Shown: positions 8,853-18,145 of the stretch, piece after piece | Layout of the letters: each line of letters begins with the position of its first letter | How positions within the stretch are numbered: position 1 is the first letter of the stretch | NCBI GenBank assembly: GCA_007135095.1 | Contig: SLJO01000198.1 | Span: 1-49,921 of the forward strand | Reading direction: 5' to 3' | Length of the DNA: 49,921 nucleotides | Source of the DNA: Bacteroidales bacterium | GTDB lineage: Bacteria; Bacteroidota; Bacteroidia; Bacteroidales; PUMT01 | Position numbers and translations under genes: made by a program | Notes under the pieces: model-generated | What the model was told of the DNA's origin: nothing | What the model saw: only the letters and a program-made list of their open reading frames with translations | Database searches by the model: none

Positions 8853-9350
8853 ATGAATTTAATACAGATTATTTCAGAACTTATGCAAAAGCTTACTATC
8901 ATTTTTTTGGCAACACTCCTTCTGTCCGGAGGATGCGATTTCATCGAAAGGATTAACCCTTTCGCGGAGAGTACCGATACGCTGGAAATTTACAGGCAAC
9001 GGCAGGACAGCATCCGCAGTGCCGAGCTGCTGAGAATACAGCAGCAGGAAGCAAGACTTGAGCAGGCAAGAGCCGACAGCATCCAAAGGGCTCAGGACGA
9101 GGCACAAATATTGAGGGATGCAGAACGCTATCATCTGATTGTAGGTGCTTTCCGGACACCCTCATATGCAAGTGATTTTCATCAAGTTGTCCGGACCCAG
9201 GGTCATGACTCAAGAATACTGATGTCTGACAATAATTTCCATCTTGTAACCATCAGTTCGCTCAATGATTACCGGGCTGCGCTAAATGAGCTGGCAGCAA
9301 TCAGGAATCAGGGCGAACATTATGATGCATGGCTTTATATAGCCAATTAA
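8853..9350 (+). CDS. Lipoprotein with coiled coil and SPOR domain
   Basis: 165 residues. A second in-frame ATG at 8883 gives a more typical lipoprotein signal (MQKLTIIFLATLLLSGGC) and may be the real start. The lipobox is imperfect, with Ser at -3. Residues ~45-90 are rich in Gln, Arg, Glu and Ala (RQRQDSIRSAELLRIQQQEA) and should form a coiled coil or extended linker. Residues ~91-165 are a SPOR domain (YHLIVGAFRTPSYASDFHQ ... VTISSLNDYRAALNEL). SPOR domains bind denuded peptidoglycan glycans, usually at division sites. The likely location is the periplasmic face of the outer membrane, attached to the cell wall. It stands alone downstream of a good promoter. Confidence 0.87.
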   Translation: MNLIQIISELMQKLTIIFLATLLLSGGCDFIERINPFAESTDTLEIYRQRQDSIRSAELLRIQQQEARLEQARADSIQRAQDEAQILRDAERYHLIVGAFRTPSYASDFHQVVRTQGHDSRILMSDNNFHLVTISSLNDYRAALNELAAIRNQGEHYDAWLYIAN

Positions 9351-9533
9351 AGAGAATATACCACAGAGCAATTATTCTCCCTGCTGCTGATTACTGTAGT
9401 TTGCAGGGCGGAATCACCCTTGTTGCCTTGTAACACAAAAAGACATGTACAAAGCATGGGTGATCTTACGCTTTCCCTGGTTTTGAAAGCATGACTTAAG
9501 GATGGCCTGGATTTTTTAACTAAAGTTTAACCG

Positions 9534-10937
9534 ATGAACGATTTCAAAAAGGCGTTGAATGATTCTGCACCACTGAGATGGGGAATAATGTTGCTTGTAA
9601 GTTTTACGATGGCAACCAATTATTATTTTTATGATGCCTTATCACCCTTGAAATTCCTTATGGAGCGCGAGCTTGGTTTCACCTCTGCTGAGTATGGCTT
9701 TTTTCAGGCAGCCTATTCAATTCCTAATGTGTTTCTTTTAATGGCTATCATAGGCGGGATAATACTTGATAAAATTGGGATTCGCATCACCGGATTCGCC
9801 TTTATTTTCATACAGTTTTTCGGTGCTGTAGTTACTGCCTACGGTGCATCTCCCTATTTCAATGAAGGCGGATGGGGATATGATTTCATGAATTCATTCC
9901 TAACTGCCTATTCTCCGGCCCTGAAGATGACCTCCCTGGGGTTTTTCCTTTTCGGGCTGGGTGCAGAAACAAGTATTGTGGTAATATCCAAAGTTATTGT
10001 TAAATGGTTCAAGGGGAAGGAGATCGCCCTTGCCCTGGGTATGAATGTTGCTATTGCCAGGCTGGGGATGGGTGCCGCGATGATGATTTCTCCGCGCCTT
10101 ATTATTGACAGTACCCAGACTACCCCGTTATGGCAAAACTGGACAATGCCAATATGGTTCGGGGCATTATTGCTGGGAATTGGTTTGCTGACTTTTTTGG
10201 TTTACACTATATGGGACGTCAGGTTTGACCGCAGAGTAGAGGAAAGGATGGAAACCGACCCCACCGAACAATTCAGGTTTTCCGATTTGCTGGATCTTAT
10301 CACAAACCGCAGCTTTATTTACATTTCTATGCTTTGTGTACTGTTTTATTCAGCCGTTTTTCCTTTTATGAAATATGCTCCGGACCTGATGATAAATAAA
10401 TTTGGTGTTGCACCCACCCTGGCAGGGGATATATCATCCATATTGCCATACGGCACCCTTATTTTCACCCCCTTGTTTGCCTGGTATTGTGATTACAAGG
10501 GCAGATCGGCATCACTGATGATATACGGAAGCTTGCTTCTGGTCGTTGTACACCTGACCTTTGCGGTTACAAATATTACACCTTATGTGCCAATGTTTAT
10601 TCTCGGAATAGCCTTTTCCCTTGTTCCTGCTGCCATGTGGCCTGCTGTTACAAAAATTGTTCCCACCCGCCGGATCGGTACAGCCTACGGAGCTATGTTT
10701 ACCGTTCAGGCTGTGGGACTGATGTTGTTCCCGTGGCTGATCGGACTGGTACTTGATGCTACAAATCCTGGTGTGGCCGAAACAATTTCTGCCGGCGGTA
10801 ATGCCGTATATGATTATACCCAGGTGCTCTTTATGCTGGCCGTGCTGGGTATTCTTGGCCTGCTGTTTTCATGGCTGCTCAAGAGGGAGGACAAAACTTC
10901 AGGATACGGACTGGAGGAGCCCAATAAAATGGATTGA
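9534..10937 (+). CDS. Major facilitator superfamily transporter, MFSD1-like
   Basis: A 467-residue inner-membrane carrier with about 12 hydrophobic helices. It has the MFS loop motif after helix 2 (GGIILDKIGIRITG) and a WFKGKEIALALGMNVAIARLG segment. That segment recalls the conserved region of MFSD1-type carriers, which in animals export dipeptides from lysosomes; this resemblance is from memory, and substrate transfer across kingdoms is speculative. The C terminus is short and charged (LKREDKTSGYGLEEPNK). The 183-bp gap before it has no clear promoter or terminator, so it could be read through from the SPOR gene. It converges with purA, 51 bp away. Confidence 0.87.
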   Translation: MNDFKKALNDSAPLRWGIMLLVSFTMATNYYFYDALSPLKFLMERELGFTSAEYGFFQAAYSIPNVFLLMAIIGGIILDKIGIRITGFAFIFIQFFGAVVTAYGASPYFNEGGWGYDFMNSFLTAYSPALKMTSLGFFLFGLGAETSIVVISKVIVKWFKGKEIALALGMNVAIARLGMGAAMMISPRLIIDSTQTTPLWQNWTMPIWFGALLLGIGLLTFLVYTIWDVRFDRRVEERMETDPTEQFRFSDLLDLITNRSFIYISMLCVLFYSAVFPFMKYAPDLMINKFGVAPTLAGDISSILPYGTLIFTPLFAWYCDYKGRSASLMIYGSLLLVVVHLTFAVTNITPYVPMFILGIAFSLVPAAMWPAVTKIVPTRRIGTAYGAMFTVQAVGLMLFPWLIGLVLDATNPGVAETISAGGNAVYDYTQVLFMLAVLGILGLLFSWLLKREDKTSGYGLEEPNKMD

Positions 10938-10988
10938 TCACCTCCTTCCGGCACATCGGCAGAAAGTAATTATATGATATAAAGCTGG

Positions 10989-12266
10989 TTACCGCGATGA
11001 TGGAGGGTAAACCGTTGCTGTGCGGTCCGGGCCAAGGGAGATTATTGTTACCGGCACCCCGGTCTCCTTTTCAATATAATCTATGTAATTTATAAACTCA
11101 CCGGGAAGACGGGTGTAATCGTTTATTTTTGAAACATCGTCACTCCATCCCTTCATTTCCCTGTAAATGGGTTCCAGGAGCTGCGCAGTATCAAAAGGAA
11201 GGGAATCCAGAACCTCCCCCTTTGACTTATAACCTGTGCATATCTTCAGGGTATCGAATCCGCTGAGAACATCTGCCTTGGTAATTATGAGGCGGGTAAC
11301 GCCGTTAATCATTATTGAATACTTCAGGGCCGGGAGGTCCAGCCATCCGCAACGTCTTGGCCGACCGGTTGTTGATCCGAACTCGTTGCCCTGGCTGCGC
11401 ATTCTGGCGCCGGTTTCATTCTCCTGTTCAGTGGGGAATGGTCCGCCTCCCACACGGGTGCAATAAGCTTTAAAAACCCCTAATACTTCGCCGATCATTG
11501 AGGGGGCAATTCCCAGTCCGGTACACGCACCTGCACAAATAGTATTGGAGGATGTTACATAAGGGTAGGATCCGAAATCAATGTCCAGTAAAGTTCCCTG
11601 TGCGCCCTCAGCCAGCACTTTTTTGCCCTCTTTTATGAGCCGGTTGATTAAATGCTCGCTGTCAACCATCTGGTAAGACCTGATAACCTCAATGGCTGAA
11701 AACCATTCTTCTTCGTAATTTTCAGGTTCATCATGATAATCATACAGCTTTAGAATCTCCCTGTGTTTGTCCTTTAAATAGTTGTATTTCTCGATGAAAT
11801 CGGGCATAATAATATCGCCAACACGCAATCCGTTACGGCCGGTTTTATCCATGTAAGTGGGGCCGATTCCCTTGAGGGTCGATCCTATCCTGGTTTCGCC
11901 CTTGGAGGTTTCAGAAGCCGCGTCCAGTATCCGGTGTGAAGGAAGTATCAGGTGAGCCTTTTTGGAGATAACAATATTCTCCCGCGGTAATACTCCCATT
12001 TCTTCAAGAGCCTTCGTTTCCCTGTGAAAAACAACGGGGTCAATTACCACTCCGTTCCCTATGAGGTTTAATTTTTCCTTGTGGAAAATACCTGAAGGGA
12101 TCGTGTGCAACACATGCTTGACCTGGTTAAATTCCAGTGAGTGACCGGCATTGGGGCCACCCTGGAAGCGTGCAATAACATCATAATCCGGCGTGAGCAC
12201 ATCCACGATCTTTCCTTTTCCCTCGTCTCCCCACTGGAGACCCAGAAGCACGTCTACTTTATGCAT
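10989..12266 (-). CDS. purA: Adenylosuccinate synthetase
   Basis: Catalyses the GTP-dependent condensation of IMP and aspartate, the first committed step to AMP. 425 residues, a normal length. The N-terminal signature is clear (GLQWGDEGKGK, residues 9-19, with the catalytic Asp at 14), followed by GGPNAGHS with the catalytic His at 42. QGTLLDIDFGSYPYVTSSN and the GRPRRCGWLD loop are also present. It lies 127 bp downstream of a Fur-family regulator, which follows rel. This order is one I recognise in Bacteroidetes and links purine nucleotide supply with the stringent-response gene. Start at ATG (12266), no Shine-Dalgarno. Confidence 0.96.
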   Translation of the reverse strand: MHKVDVLLGLQWGDEGKGKIVDVLTPDYDVIARFQGGPNAGHSLEFNQVKHVLHTIPSGIFHKEKLNLIGNGVVIDPVVFHRETKALEEMGVLPRENIVISKKAHLILPSHRILDAASETSKGETRIGSTLKGIGPTYMDKTGRNGLRVGDIIMPDFIEKYNYLKDKHREILKLYDYHDEPENYEEEWFSAIEVIRSYQMVDSEHLINRLIKEGKKVLAEGAQGTLLDIDFGSYPYVTSSNTICAGACTGLGIAPSMIGEVLGVFKAYCTRVGGGPFPTEQENETGARMRSQGNEFGSTTGRPRRCGWLDLPALKYSIMINGVTRLIITKADVLSGFDTLKICTGYKSKGEVLDSLPFDTAQLLEPIYREMKGWSDDVSKINDYTRLPGEFINYIDYIEKETGVPVTIISLGPDRTATVYPPSSR

Positions 12267-12393
12267 ACAAACAGTTTTTAAAAATGCACGCCAAATTACA
12301 AATAATTTATTGATTTTTTACCGGGCCACTCACAGGATGTTTGCACAATACCTGCATATTCAAGTTTTTCATGTTCCCTGACCGGAGTGACAA

Positions 12394-12846
12394 TCAGTTA
12401 TTGACTCCAGGTTCTTCTTTTTTTCCGTAAATGTAAAGTGAGTGATGGGTTGGCTTGAAATTAGCCAGATTACAGGCCGTTTTAATTATTTCATGTATGC
12501 GGGGATCGCAAAATTCAATAACCTCTCCTGTTTTGGTATCTATAAGGTGGTCATGTTGCTTGCATTCATGGGCTTTTTCAAACTGGGCAATGTTCTTTCC
12601 GAATTGATGTTTGACAACAAGGTTACATTCCAGCAAAAGGTCGATGGTATTATAAAGGGTTGCCCTGCTGACCCTGTAGTTCTTGTTTTTCATGGATATA
12701 TAAAGTGATTCTATATCGAAATGCCCTTCGTGTGAGTATATCTCGTCTAAAATAGCATACCTCTCAGGTGTTTTTCGATGCCCTTTTTTTTCCAGATATT
12801 CGGTAAAGAGCTTTTTCACTGTGTCTTTCGAATCTATGCAAGCCAT
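12394..12846 (-). CDS. Fur-family transcriptional regulator
   Basis: 150 residues with the Fur fold: an N-terminal winged helix ([24 protein letters not shown] ... [18 protein letters not shown]) and a dimerisation domain with a His-rich metal site ([10 protein letters not shown] at 93-102, [11 protein letters not shown] near 110-120, HH at 134-135). Unlike E. coli Fur, the first structural CxxC after HDHL is replaced by DTKTG, and there is no second CxxC, so the zinc-ribbon site is absent. The sensed signal (iron, peroxide, zinc) cannot be decided. The gene lies between rel and purA on the same strand, 77 bp after rel. Confidence 0.9.
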   Translation of the reverse strand: MACIDSKDTVKKLFTEYLEKKGHRKTPERYAILDEIYSHEGHFDIESLYISMKNKNYRVSRATLYNTIDLLLECNLVVKHQFGKNIAQFEKAHECKQHDHLIDTKTGEVIEFCDPRIHEIIKTACNLANFKPTHHSLYIYGKKEEPGVNN

Positions 12847-12923
12847 ATGTAGTCTAATTTAAAATAATGCTAAAGTAAAAAAATTTTTTTAAACAGCAGT
12901 ATTTTGACGGAAGTTTAATTAAA

Positions 12924-15170
12924 CTATTCCTGGATTGTCTCAATCCGGTTTACAGAAACCACGCCATTTATCTTAAACAGATTCATGATAAGATTGTTCA
13001 GGTGCTTGGTGTCATGAACATAAAGCTCAATGCTTCCCTCAAATATCCCATCATGTGTTTCTACGGAAATTCTTCTGATATTGGCGTTCAGATCGCGGGA
13101 AATAACATTGGTAATGGAATTTACAATTCCTATTTTGTCTATTCCCTTGATCCTTACCCCGGCAAGGAAAGAGAGGATCTTATGCTTGGTCCATTTAGCC
13201 GATACAATGAGGTTGCCGTGACTTGACATCAGCTTGGTCGCAGTAGGACATTTGGTTGAATGGACAATAATTGTTTCATTCGGGCTTTTATATCCGACAA
13301 TATCATCTCCCGGAATGGGATTGCAGCATTTTGCAATCCGGTAATTCTTGCCGGGCTCATCGATACCTTCACGGATTATAAGTGGCTGGCCCGGATCGGT
13401 TGAGTCTGGCTGGCTGGTGTAAGGTTTTTCGGCGGGTTTTTTGCTTTTTTGAATATTTTTACTGTAAGTAAGTTCCCAGTATCTGATCCATTTGCTTTTC
13501 GTATTCTTTTTTAAGACTTTCTTCATGTTTTCGAGCGAAATAATACCGCTTCCTATTTTGAAATAAAGATCATCTTTGTTTTCAGCTTCATATCCTTCAA
13601 TAAGTTTCTTGATAATCCTGGAATTGGGATAAAGATTAATCTCCTTAAGCTTTTCCTCAAGTGTCTTCTGACCGGCTTCAATGCGCCGCCTGCTTTCTGC
13701 CCTCAGGGCACTTTTAATGCTGGATTTGGCTTTTGCCGTTATTGCAAAATCAAGCCATTCCCTCTGTGTCCGCTGGCTTTCAGAAGTCAAAATTTCAACC
13801 TGGTCGCCATTGGACAATGGTTGATTCAACGGCACAAGCTTCTGGTTTACTTTTGCCCCGATTGCCTTATCACCTACCTCGGTGTGTATCTCATAGGCAA
13901 AATCAATGACTGTTGCATTTGTGGGCAGGGTAATAATTGTGCCCTTGGGCGTGAATACCAGTATCTCGGTTGCAAACAGGTTGAGCTTGAAATCGTCTAT
14001 AAACTCAAGTGCATCAGAATTTGGGGTTTCCAGAAGTTCCCTGACCCTTTTTATCCATTTATCCAGTTCCGATTCCCCCTTTCCGTTGCTTTTATATTTC
14101 CAGTGGGCAGCGAATCCTCTTTCTGCTATATCGTTCATCCTGGTTGTGCGGATCTGGACCTCTACCCATTTTCCGTTTGGCCCCATGACTGTGCCGTGAA
14201 GTGACTCATAGCCGTTTGCCTTTGGAGTGCTTACCCAGTCTCTGATTCTTTCCGGCTTGGGCATGTAGATATCGGTAATGAGCGAGTAAATGTTCCAGCA
14301 TTGAACCTTTTCAGGTATCGTGGGATTGGGCTCAAAGACTACACGTATGGCAAAAAGGTCATATATCTCTTCAAACTTAACCTTCTTGGTTTCCATTTTG
14401 CTGTAGATCGAATAGATTGATTTCGGGCGGCCACTTATGTCATAACTGATGGTGTGCTCGTTGAGCTTCTCAATAATGGGCAGGGAAAATTTATTGATGA
14501 ACAGTTGTCTCTTTTTTTCACTTTCTTTGATTTTATTGAGAATCTCATTGTATACCTTCAGGTTCTGATATTTGAGCGCAAGATCTTCCAGTTCTGTTTT
14601 GATTGTGTAAAGTCCGAGCCGGTGAGCAAGAGGCGCAAAAAGGAAACTGGTTTCGCTGGCGATTTTAAGCTGCTTGTTCCTTGATAATGAATCCAGGGTT
14701 CTCATGTTATCAAGCCGGTCTGCAATTTTGATCAGGATTACCCTTACATCATCTGAGAGGGTAAGAAGCAGCTTTCTGAAGTTTTCTACCTGGATGGAAG
14801 ATTTTTTATCAAAAACACCGGCTATTTTTGTCAGCCCGTCAATGATCACTGCTATTCTATCTCCGAAATTATGGCGAATATCCTCAAGAGTGTACTCCGT
14901 ATCCTCCACCACATCATGAAGAAGGGCCGATATTATCGATTTGCTGCCAAGCCCGATCTCGGTTGCAACTATTTTACTTACCGCTATGGGATGAATAATA
15001 TACGGCTCGCCTGATTTTCGCCTCATATCCCTGTGAGCTTCATTGGCAAACAGAAAGGCTTTGTGTATCAGTTGCCGGTCGTCCGGATCAAGGATATGGG
15101 TGCAATGATCCAGAAGGTCTTCGAACCTCTCATTTATATCTCTTACTTCTTCTTCTGTCTGGATCATCAT
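12924..15170 (-). CDS. rel: Bifunctional (p)ppGpp synthetase/hydrolase
   Basis: Makes and degrades the stringent-response alarmone. 748 residues in the usual order: HD hydrolase domain with HDVVED at 85-90, synthetase domain (RPKSIYSIYSKM; PKANGYESLHGTVMG; EVQIRT), TGS domain at about 400-465, a Cys-containing region (KCCNPIPGDDIVGY) and a C-terminal ACT domain. The intact HD motif implies hydrolase activity. The synthetase loop reads RIRD at 298-301, the basic RXKD-like version known from bifunctional enzymes rather than the acidic EXDD of mono-functional RelA. It begins a minus-strand cluster with fur and purA. The 224 bp upstream, up to the M16 gene, show no other gene. Confidence 0.95.
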   Translation of the reverse strand: MMIQTEEEVRDINERFEDLLDHCTHILDPDDRQLIHKAFLFANEAHRDMRRKSGEPYIIHPIAVSKIVATEIGLGSKSIISALLHDVVEDTEYTLEDIRHNFGDRIAVIIDGLTKIAGVFDKKSSIQVENFRKLLLTLSDDVRVILIKIADRLDNMRTLDSLSRNKQLKIASETSFLFAPLAHRLGLYTIKTELEDLALKYQNLKVYNEILNKIKESEKKRQLFINKFSLPIIEKLNEHTISYDISGRPKSIYSIYSKMETKKVKFEEIYDLFAIRVVFEPNPTIPEKVQCWNIYSLITDIYMPKPERIRDWVSTPKANGYESLHGTVMGPNGKWVEVQIRTTRMNDIAERGFAAHWKYKSNGKGESELDKWIKRVRELLETPNSDALEFIDDFKLNLFATEILVFTPKGTIITLPTNATVIDFAYEIHTEVGDKAIGAKVNQKLVPLNQPLSNGDQVEILTSESQRTQREWLDFAITAKAKSSIKSALRAESRRRIEAGQKTLEEKLKEINLYPNSRIIKKLIEGYEAENKDDLYFKIGSGIISLENMKKVLKKNTKSKWIRYWELTYSKNIQKSKKPAEKPYTSQPDSTDPGQPLIIREGIDEPGKNYRIAKCCNPIPGDDIVGYKSPNETIIVHSTKCPTATKLMSSHGNLIVSAKWTKHKILSFLAGVRIKGIDKIGIVNSITNVISRDLNANIRRISVETHDGIFEGSIELYVHDTKHLNNLIMNLFKINGVVSVNRIETIQE

Positions 15171-15394
15171 TATCCTGCCTGATTGTGAATTCCAGGCTGA
15201 AAGATATTATTCAGTCCGGAGTTCTGTAAAAGTAAACATTTTAGAGTTCATTTCGGAGCTATCTATGCGCAATTTGACCTGTGTTACCAGTATTAAAACG
15301 GATTATATTAAACTTTCTGATATGTGATAGTACAAATAAAGGGCCATTTAAGAAACACCGGAGATTATATTTCCGTGTCAGGCGATGTTTTTGG

Positions 15395-16672
15395 TTACTC
15401 ACTTCCTGCCACCACTTCATACATTGATCCCGGCGATAAATACCTGGCTGAAAGATCGAGCAATTCGGAGGGGCCTATGCTACGTATAGTAGAGATTATT
15501 TTTTTGTAAAAGCCTGTATCCAGATCATGTTCCAGCAGGTTCCTGATGCTTTCCGCACGTGCAAAAGGCCCGTCAAAATCTCTTAGCAACTCACCCAGCA
15601 TCTGGGTTCTGGTAAGCTCTAGCTCCCTTTTGGAGACGGGCTTACTGCAAAGCTTATCCAGTTCCCTGTATATCGCCTTTAACGATTTTTTCCGGTAACT
15701 GGTCCCCACCTCAGAAACGATAACAAGATAACCGCTGTTCCTCAGGGTTACCAGGGCAGAACCGATTCCGTATGTATACCCCTTTTTTTCACGTATGTTC
15801 TGCATCAGCCTTGAGCCAAAATGACCGCCAAGCAAATTGTTCAGCACCAGCATTCCCGGATAGTCGGGGTGTGACCTGGTGAAGGTTTCCCGGCCTATCC
15901 GGATGGCAGACTGGACAGCACCGCTTCGGGGAACGAATATCTGCCTTTTCGGCGATGGCTTCTTTTCCTTTTTGGTGTCGCTGATTTTCCCAAAAGAGCC
16001 CCAGTCACCTCCGAAGAGTTCCCCGATTCTTGATGCAAGCATTGTCTGGTTATAATTCCCTGAAACAATGATCCTGCAGTTTTTTGAATGAAAGTACCGG
16101 GAATAAAACTCTGACAGGTCTTCCGGTTTTAAACTGTCAAAATCTGAACAGGAAAATGTCTGGCCGTAGGGATGTTCGGGCCCGTAAATCGCGAGGGCAA
16201 ACATTTCCCTGGCAAGGTTGCTTACCCTGGTTTTTTCGATCAGAAAGTTTTGTTTTCGGCGTTCCCGGTATGCCAGGAATTCCTCCCGGGGGAACGCAGG
16301 TTCCTTAACGATCTCTGCCAGCAGGGGCAGGATGATATCCATATACTTTTCGAGAAAATAGACGGTTACAAAAGCATTATCCCGGTCTGCCGAGGTGATC
16401 AGGTACGCACCATTATAATCAAGTTTTTCGGCAATTTCCTTACTGCTGCTTCCGGCTGTTCCTTCTGTGAGCATTGCTATCGCAGATGTTGCAACCAGCG
16501 GTCTGTGCTGCCACCATGTACCTGCCCTGAATATTATATCCATCCTGACGATGGGCTGACTGCCTGCAACGATCATGTATAGCGGAACGGAGTTTTTGAG
16601 AATTAAAACATCAGGCTCAATATTGCCGGGTGTAATCTCTTTTGCTGTTTTGGGTGCTTTACTGCGTATCAA
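15395..16672 (-). CDS. M16 peptidase-like subunit, catalytically inactive partner
   Basis: About 425 residues with the two-domain M16 fold but no HXXEH zinc motif; the equivalent segment reads VATSAIAMLTEGT. It keeps the C-terminal substrate-binding signature of the non-catalytic subunit (LLGGHFGSRLMQNIREKKGYTYG). M16B enzymes work as heterodimers of one zinc-bearing and one such subunit, and the preceding gene supplies the active half. There is no ATG near the natural N terminus. I choose the TTG at 16672, one base after the upstream stop, because it gives MIRSKAPKTAKEI, resembling homologue N termini. A TTG at 16729 would add 19 residues overlapping the upstream gene. No signal peptide is evident, so a cytoplasmic site is more likely. 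Confidence 0.88.
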   Translation of the reverse strand: MIRSKAPKTAKEITPGNIEPDVLILKNSVPLYMIVAGSQPIVRMDIIFRAGTWWQHRPLVATSAIAMLTEGTAGSSSKEIAEKLDYNGAYLITSADRDNAFVTVYFLEKYMDIILPLLAEIVKEPAFPREEFLAYRERRKQNFLIEKTRVSNLAREMFALAIYGPEHPYGQTFSCSDFDSLKPEDLSEFYSRYFHSKNCRIIVSGNYNQTMLASRIGELFGGDWGSFGKISDTKKEKKPSPKRQIFVPRSGAVQSAIRIGRETFTRSHPDYPGMLVLNNLLGGHFGSRLMQNIREKKGYTYGIGSALVTLRNSGYLVIVSEVGTSYRKKSLKAIYRELDKLCSKPVSKRELELTRTQMLGELLRDFDGPFARAESIRNLLEHDLDTGFYKKIISTIRSIGPSELLDLSARYLSPGSMYEVVAGSE

Positions 16673-16673
16673 G

Positions 16674-17921
16674 TCAGGGTTGTTTGTGGTTTGAACAATA
16701 ATAAAGAGTTGAAGAATTCCCGGGATCAAACAGTGAACCGGAGGTTTCCCTGATATCTGTGGTGCTTATTTCCCGGTATTTGCCTATCTCATCATTAATG
16801 ACTCCGGCATCTCCCAGTAATTCATGATATGCCAGGTCCATCGCTTTTTGAAGTATGTTCGCGTGTGCAAACTGCCTGGTTGCTTCCAGCTTGTTCTTAA
16901 CCTTGAGCAGTTCTTTCCCTGAGGGCGGATGCCTGGTGAAATCGCCGATCTCCCCCAGTATTACTTCATGGGCATGTTCGATCCCGATGTTATTTGCCGG
17001 CTTGCCCCTTATAATAAACAGTCCGGGATCCCTGTCACCTGTTATCCAGGCATTGATGCTGCTGAATATTTTTTTTTCCATGACCAGATGCCGGAAGAGC
17101 CTGGAAGATTTCCCTCCTGCCAGCAGATCGGAAATAAGGTCAATTGTGTAATACAATGGGGATTTTCTGCCACACATATTGTAGGCTAAAACAATCTCGT
17201 CTGATGGCACATCCCTGCTCACATTCATTTTCCTTGACCGCCTTTGCCGGGGTTCCTGCGGAAGTTCGCGTGATGTCTTTTTTCTCTTTTCAATGGGGCC
17301 GAACCATTCTTCTGCCAGTGTGAAACAGTGGTCTGCCTTAACATTACCGGAGATGCACAGAATGGCGTTTGACGGGCAGTAGTGCTCATAATAAAATTCT
17401 TTTATTTCATCAAGGGTAATGTTTTCAATATGGGCTAAATCCCTGCCGATGGTCGGCCATTTATACGGGTGGATCTTATAGGCGAGAGGGCGCAGGAGCA
17501 TCCACATATCACCGTAAGGCTGATTCAGGTAATGTTGTTTGAATTCTTCAATAACAACATTTTTTTGTATATCGAAACCTTTTTGTGTAAAGTGCAGATC
17601 CTGCATGCGGTCTGACTCAAGCCAGAGGCCGGTTTCCAAATTCGCTGCAGGCAGCTGTATGTAGTAATTGGTTATATCATTGCTGGTGAAAGCGTTATTT
17701 TCACCTGCGGCTTTCTGCACCTCCCTGTCGTAGGCACGTATATTCGCCGATCCGCCGAACATCAGATGCTCAAGCAAATGCGCCGATCCGGTCCTTTCCG
17801 GATGTTCGTCTGATGACCCTACATCATAAAGGATGTTCACTACTGCCATCGGGGTTGAATCATCCTCGTGGACAATGACTTTCAGGCCGTTCTCAAGCAG
17901 GGTTCTGGAAAAACTGATCAT
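16674..17921 (-). CDS. M16-family zinc metallopeptidase, catalytic subunit
   Basis: 415 residues with the inverted zinc motif HLLEH at 48-52 (GSAHLLEHLMFGG) and the downstream zinc-ligand Glu in VVIEEF near 125, followed by the second M16 domain (AGGKSSRLFRHLVMEKKIF). It belongs to the processing-peptidase/insulinase clan (M16B) that degrades peptides inside a two-subunit chamber. The next gene encodes the inactive partner and begins one base after this stop (TGA-C-TTG), which predicts translational coupling and 1:1 synthesis. There is no signal peptide, and substrates are unknown. The 206 bp upstream are shared with the divergent ClC gene. Confidence 0.92.
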   Translation of the reverse strand: MISFSRTLLENGLKVIVHEDDSTPMAVVNILYDVGSSDEHPERTGSAHLLEHLMFGGSANIRAYDREVQKAAGENNAFTSNDITNYYIQLPAANLETGLWLESDRMQDLHFTQKGFDIQKNVVIEEFKQHYLNQPYGDMWMLLRPLAYKIHPYKWPTIGRDLAHIENITLDEIKEFYYEHYCPSNAILCISGNVKADHCFTLAEEWFGPIEKRKKTSRELPQEPRQRRSRKMNVSRDVPSDEIVLAYNMCGRKSPLYYTIDLISDLLAGGKSSRLFRHLVMEKKIFSSINAWITGDRDPGLFIIRGKPANNIGIEHAHEVILGEIGDFTRHPPSGKELLKVKNKLEATRQFAHANILQKAMDLAYHELLGDAGVINDEIGKYREISTTDIRETSGSLFDPGNSSTLYYCSNHKQP

Positions 17922-18130
17922 TACCGGGTTCTTTAAGGGGTCCGGGTTAAGTTACCTGCCCGGTCCATTGACTTCATTTTCATATCCGGCACCGGCCAGG
18001 TTTCCGGTCTGCATCATAGATACATTTCCGGGCATTGTTCGACTGGCTTGATTGCACCAGACAAAAGTAACCAGAAAAAATTAACTTATAAACCCCGGGC
18101 CATTCTGTCACAATTAACCCGGCAAAATTG

Positions 18131-18138
18131 TATTTTTG
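18131..18138 (+). promoter_or_regulatory. Candidate -7 box of the ClC gene
   Basis: TATTTTTG fits TAnnTTTG exactly and ends only 7 bp before the ATG at 18146, so the mRNA would be leaderless or nearly so. No TTTG element is seen at -33. Confidence 0.35.
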
Positions 18139-18145
18139 TATTGAA

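Noticed and set aside
16673-16729. Upstream TTG (16729) as start of the inactive M16 subunit
   Set aside because: Would overlap the catalytic subunit by 56 nt and adds 19 residues that do not resemble homologue N termini; TTG at 16672 fits better.
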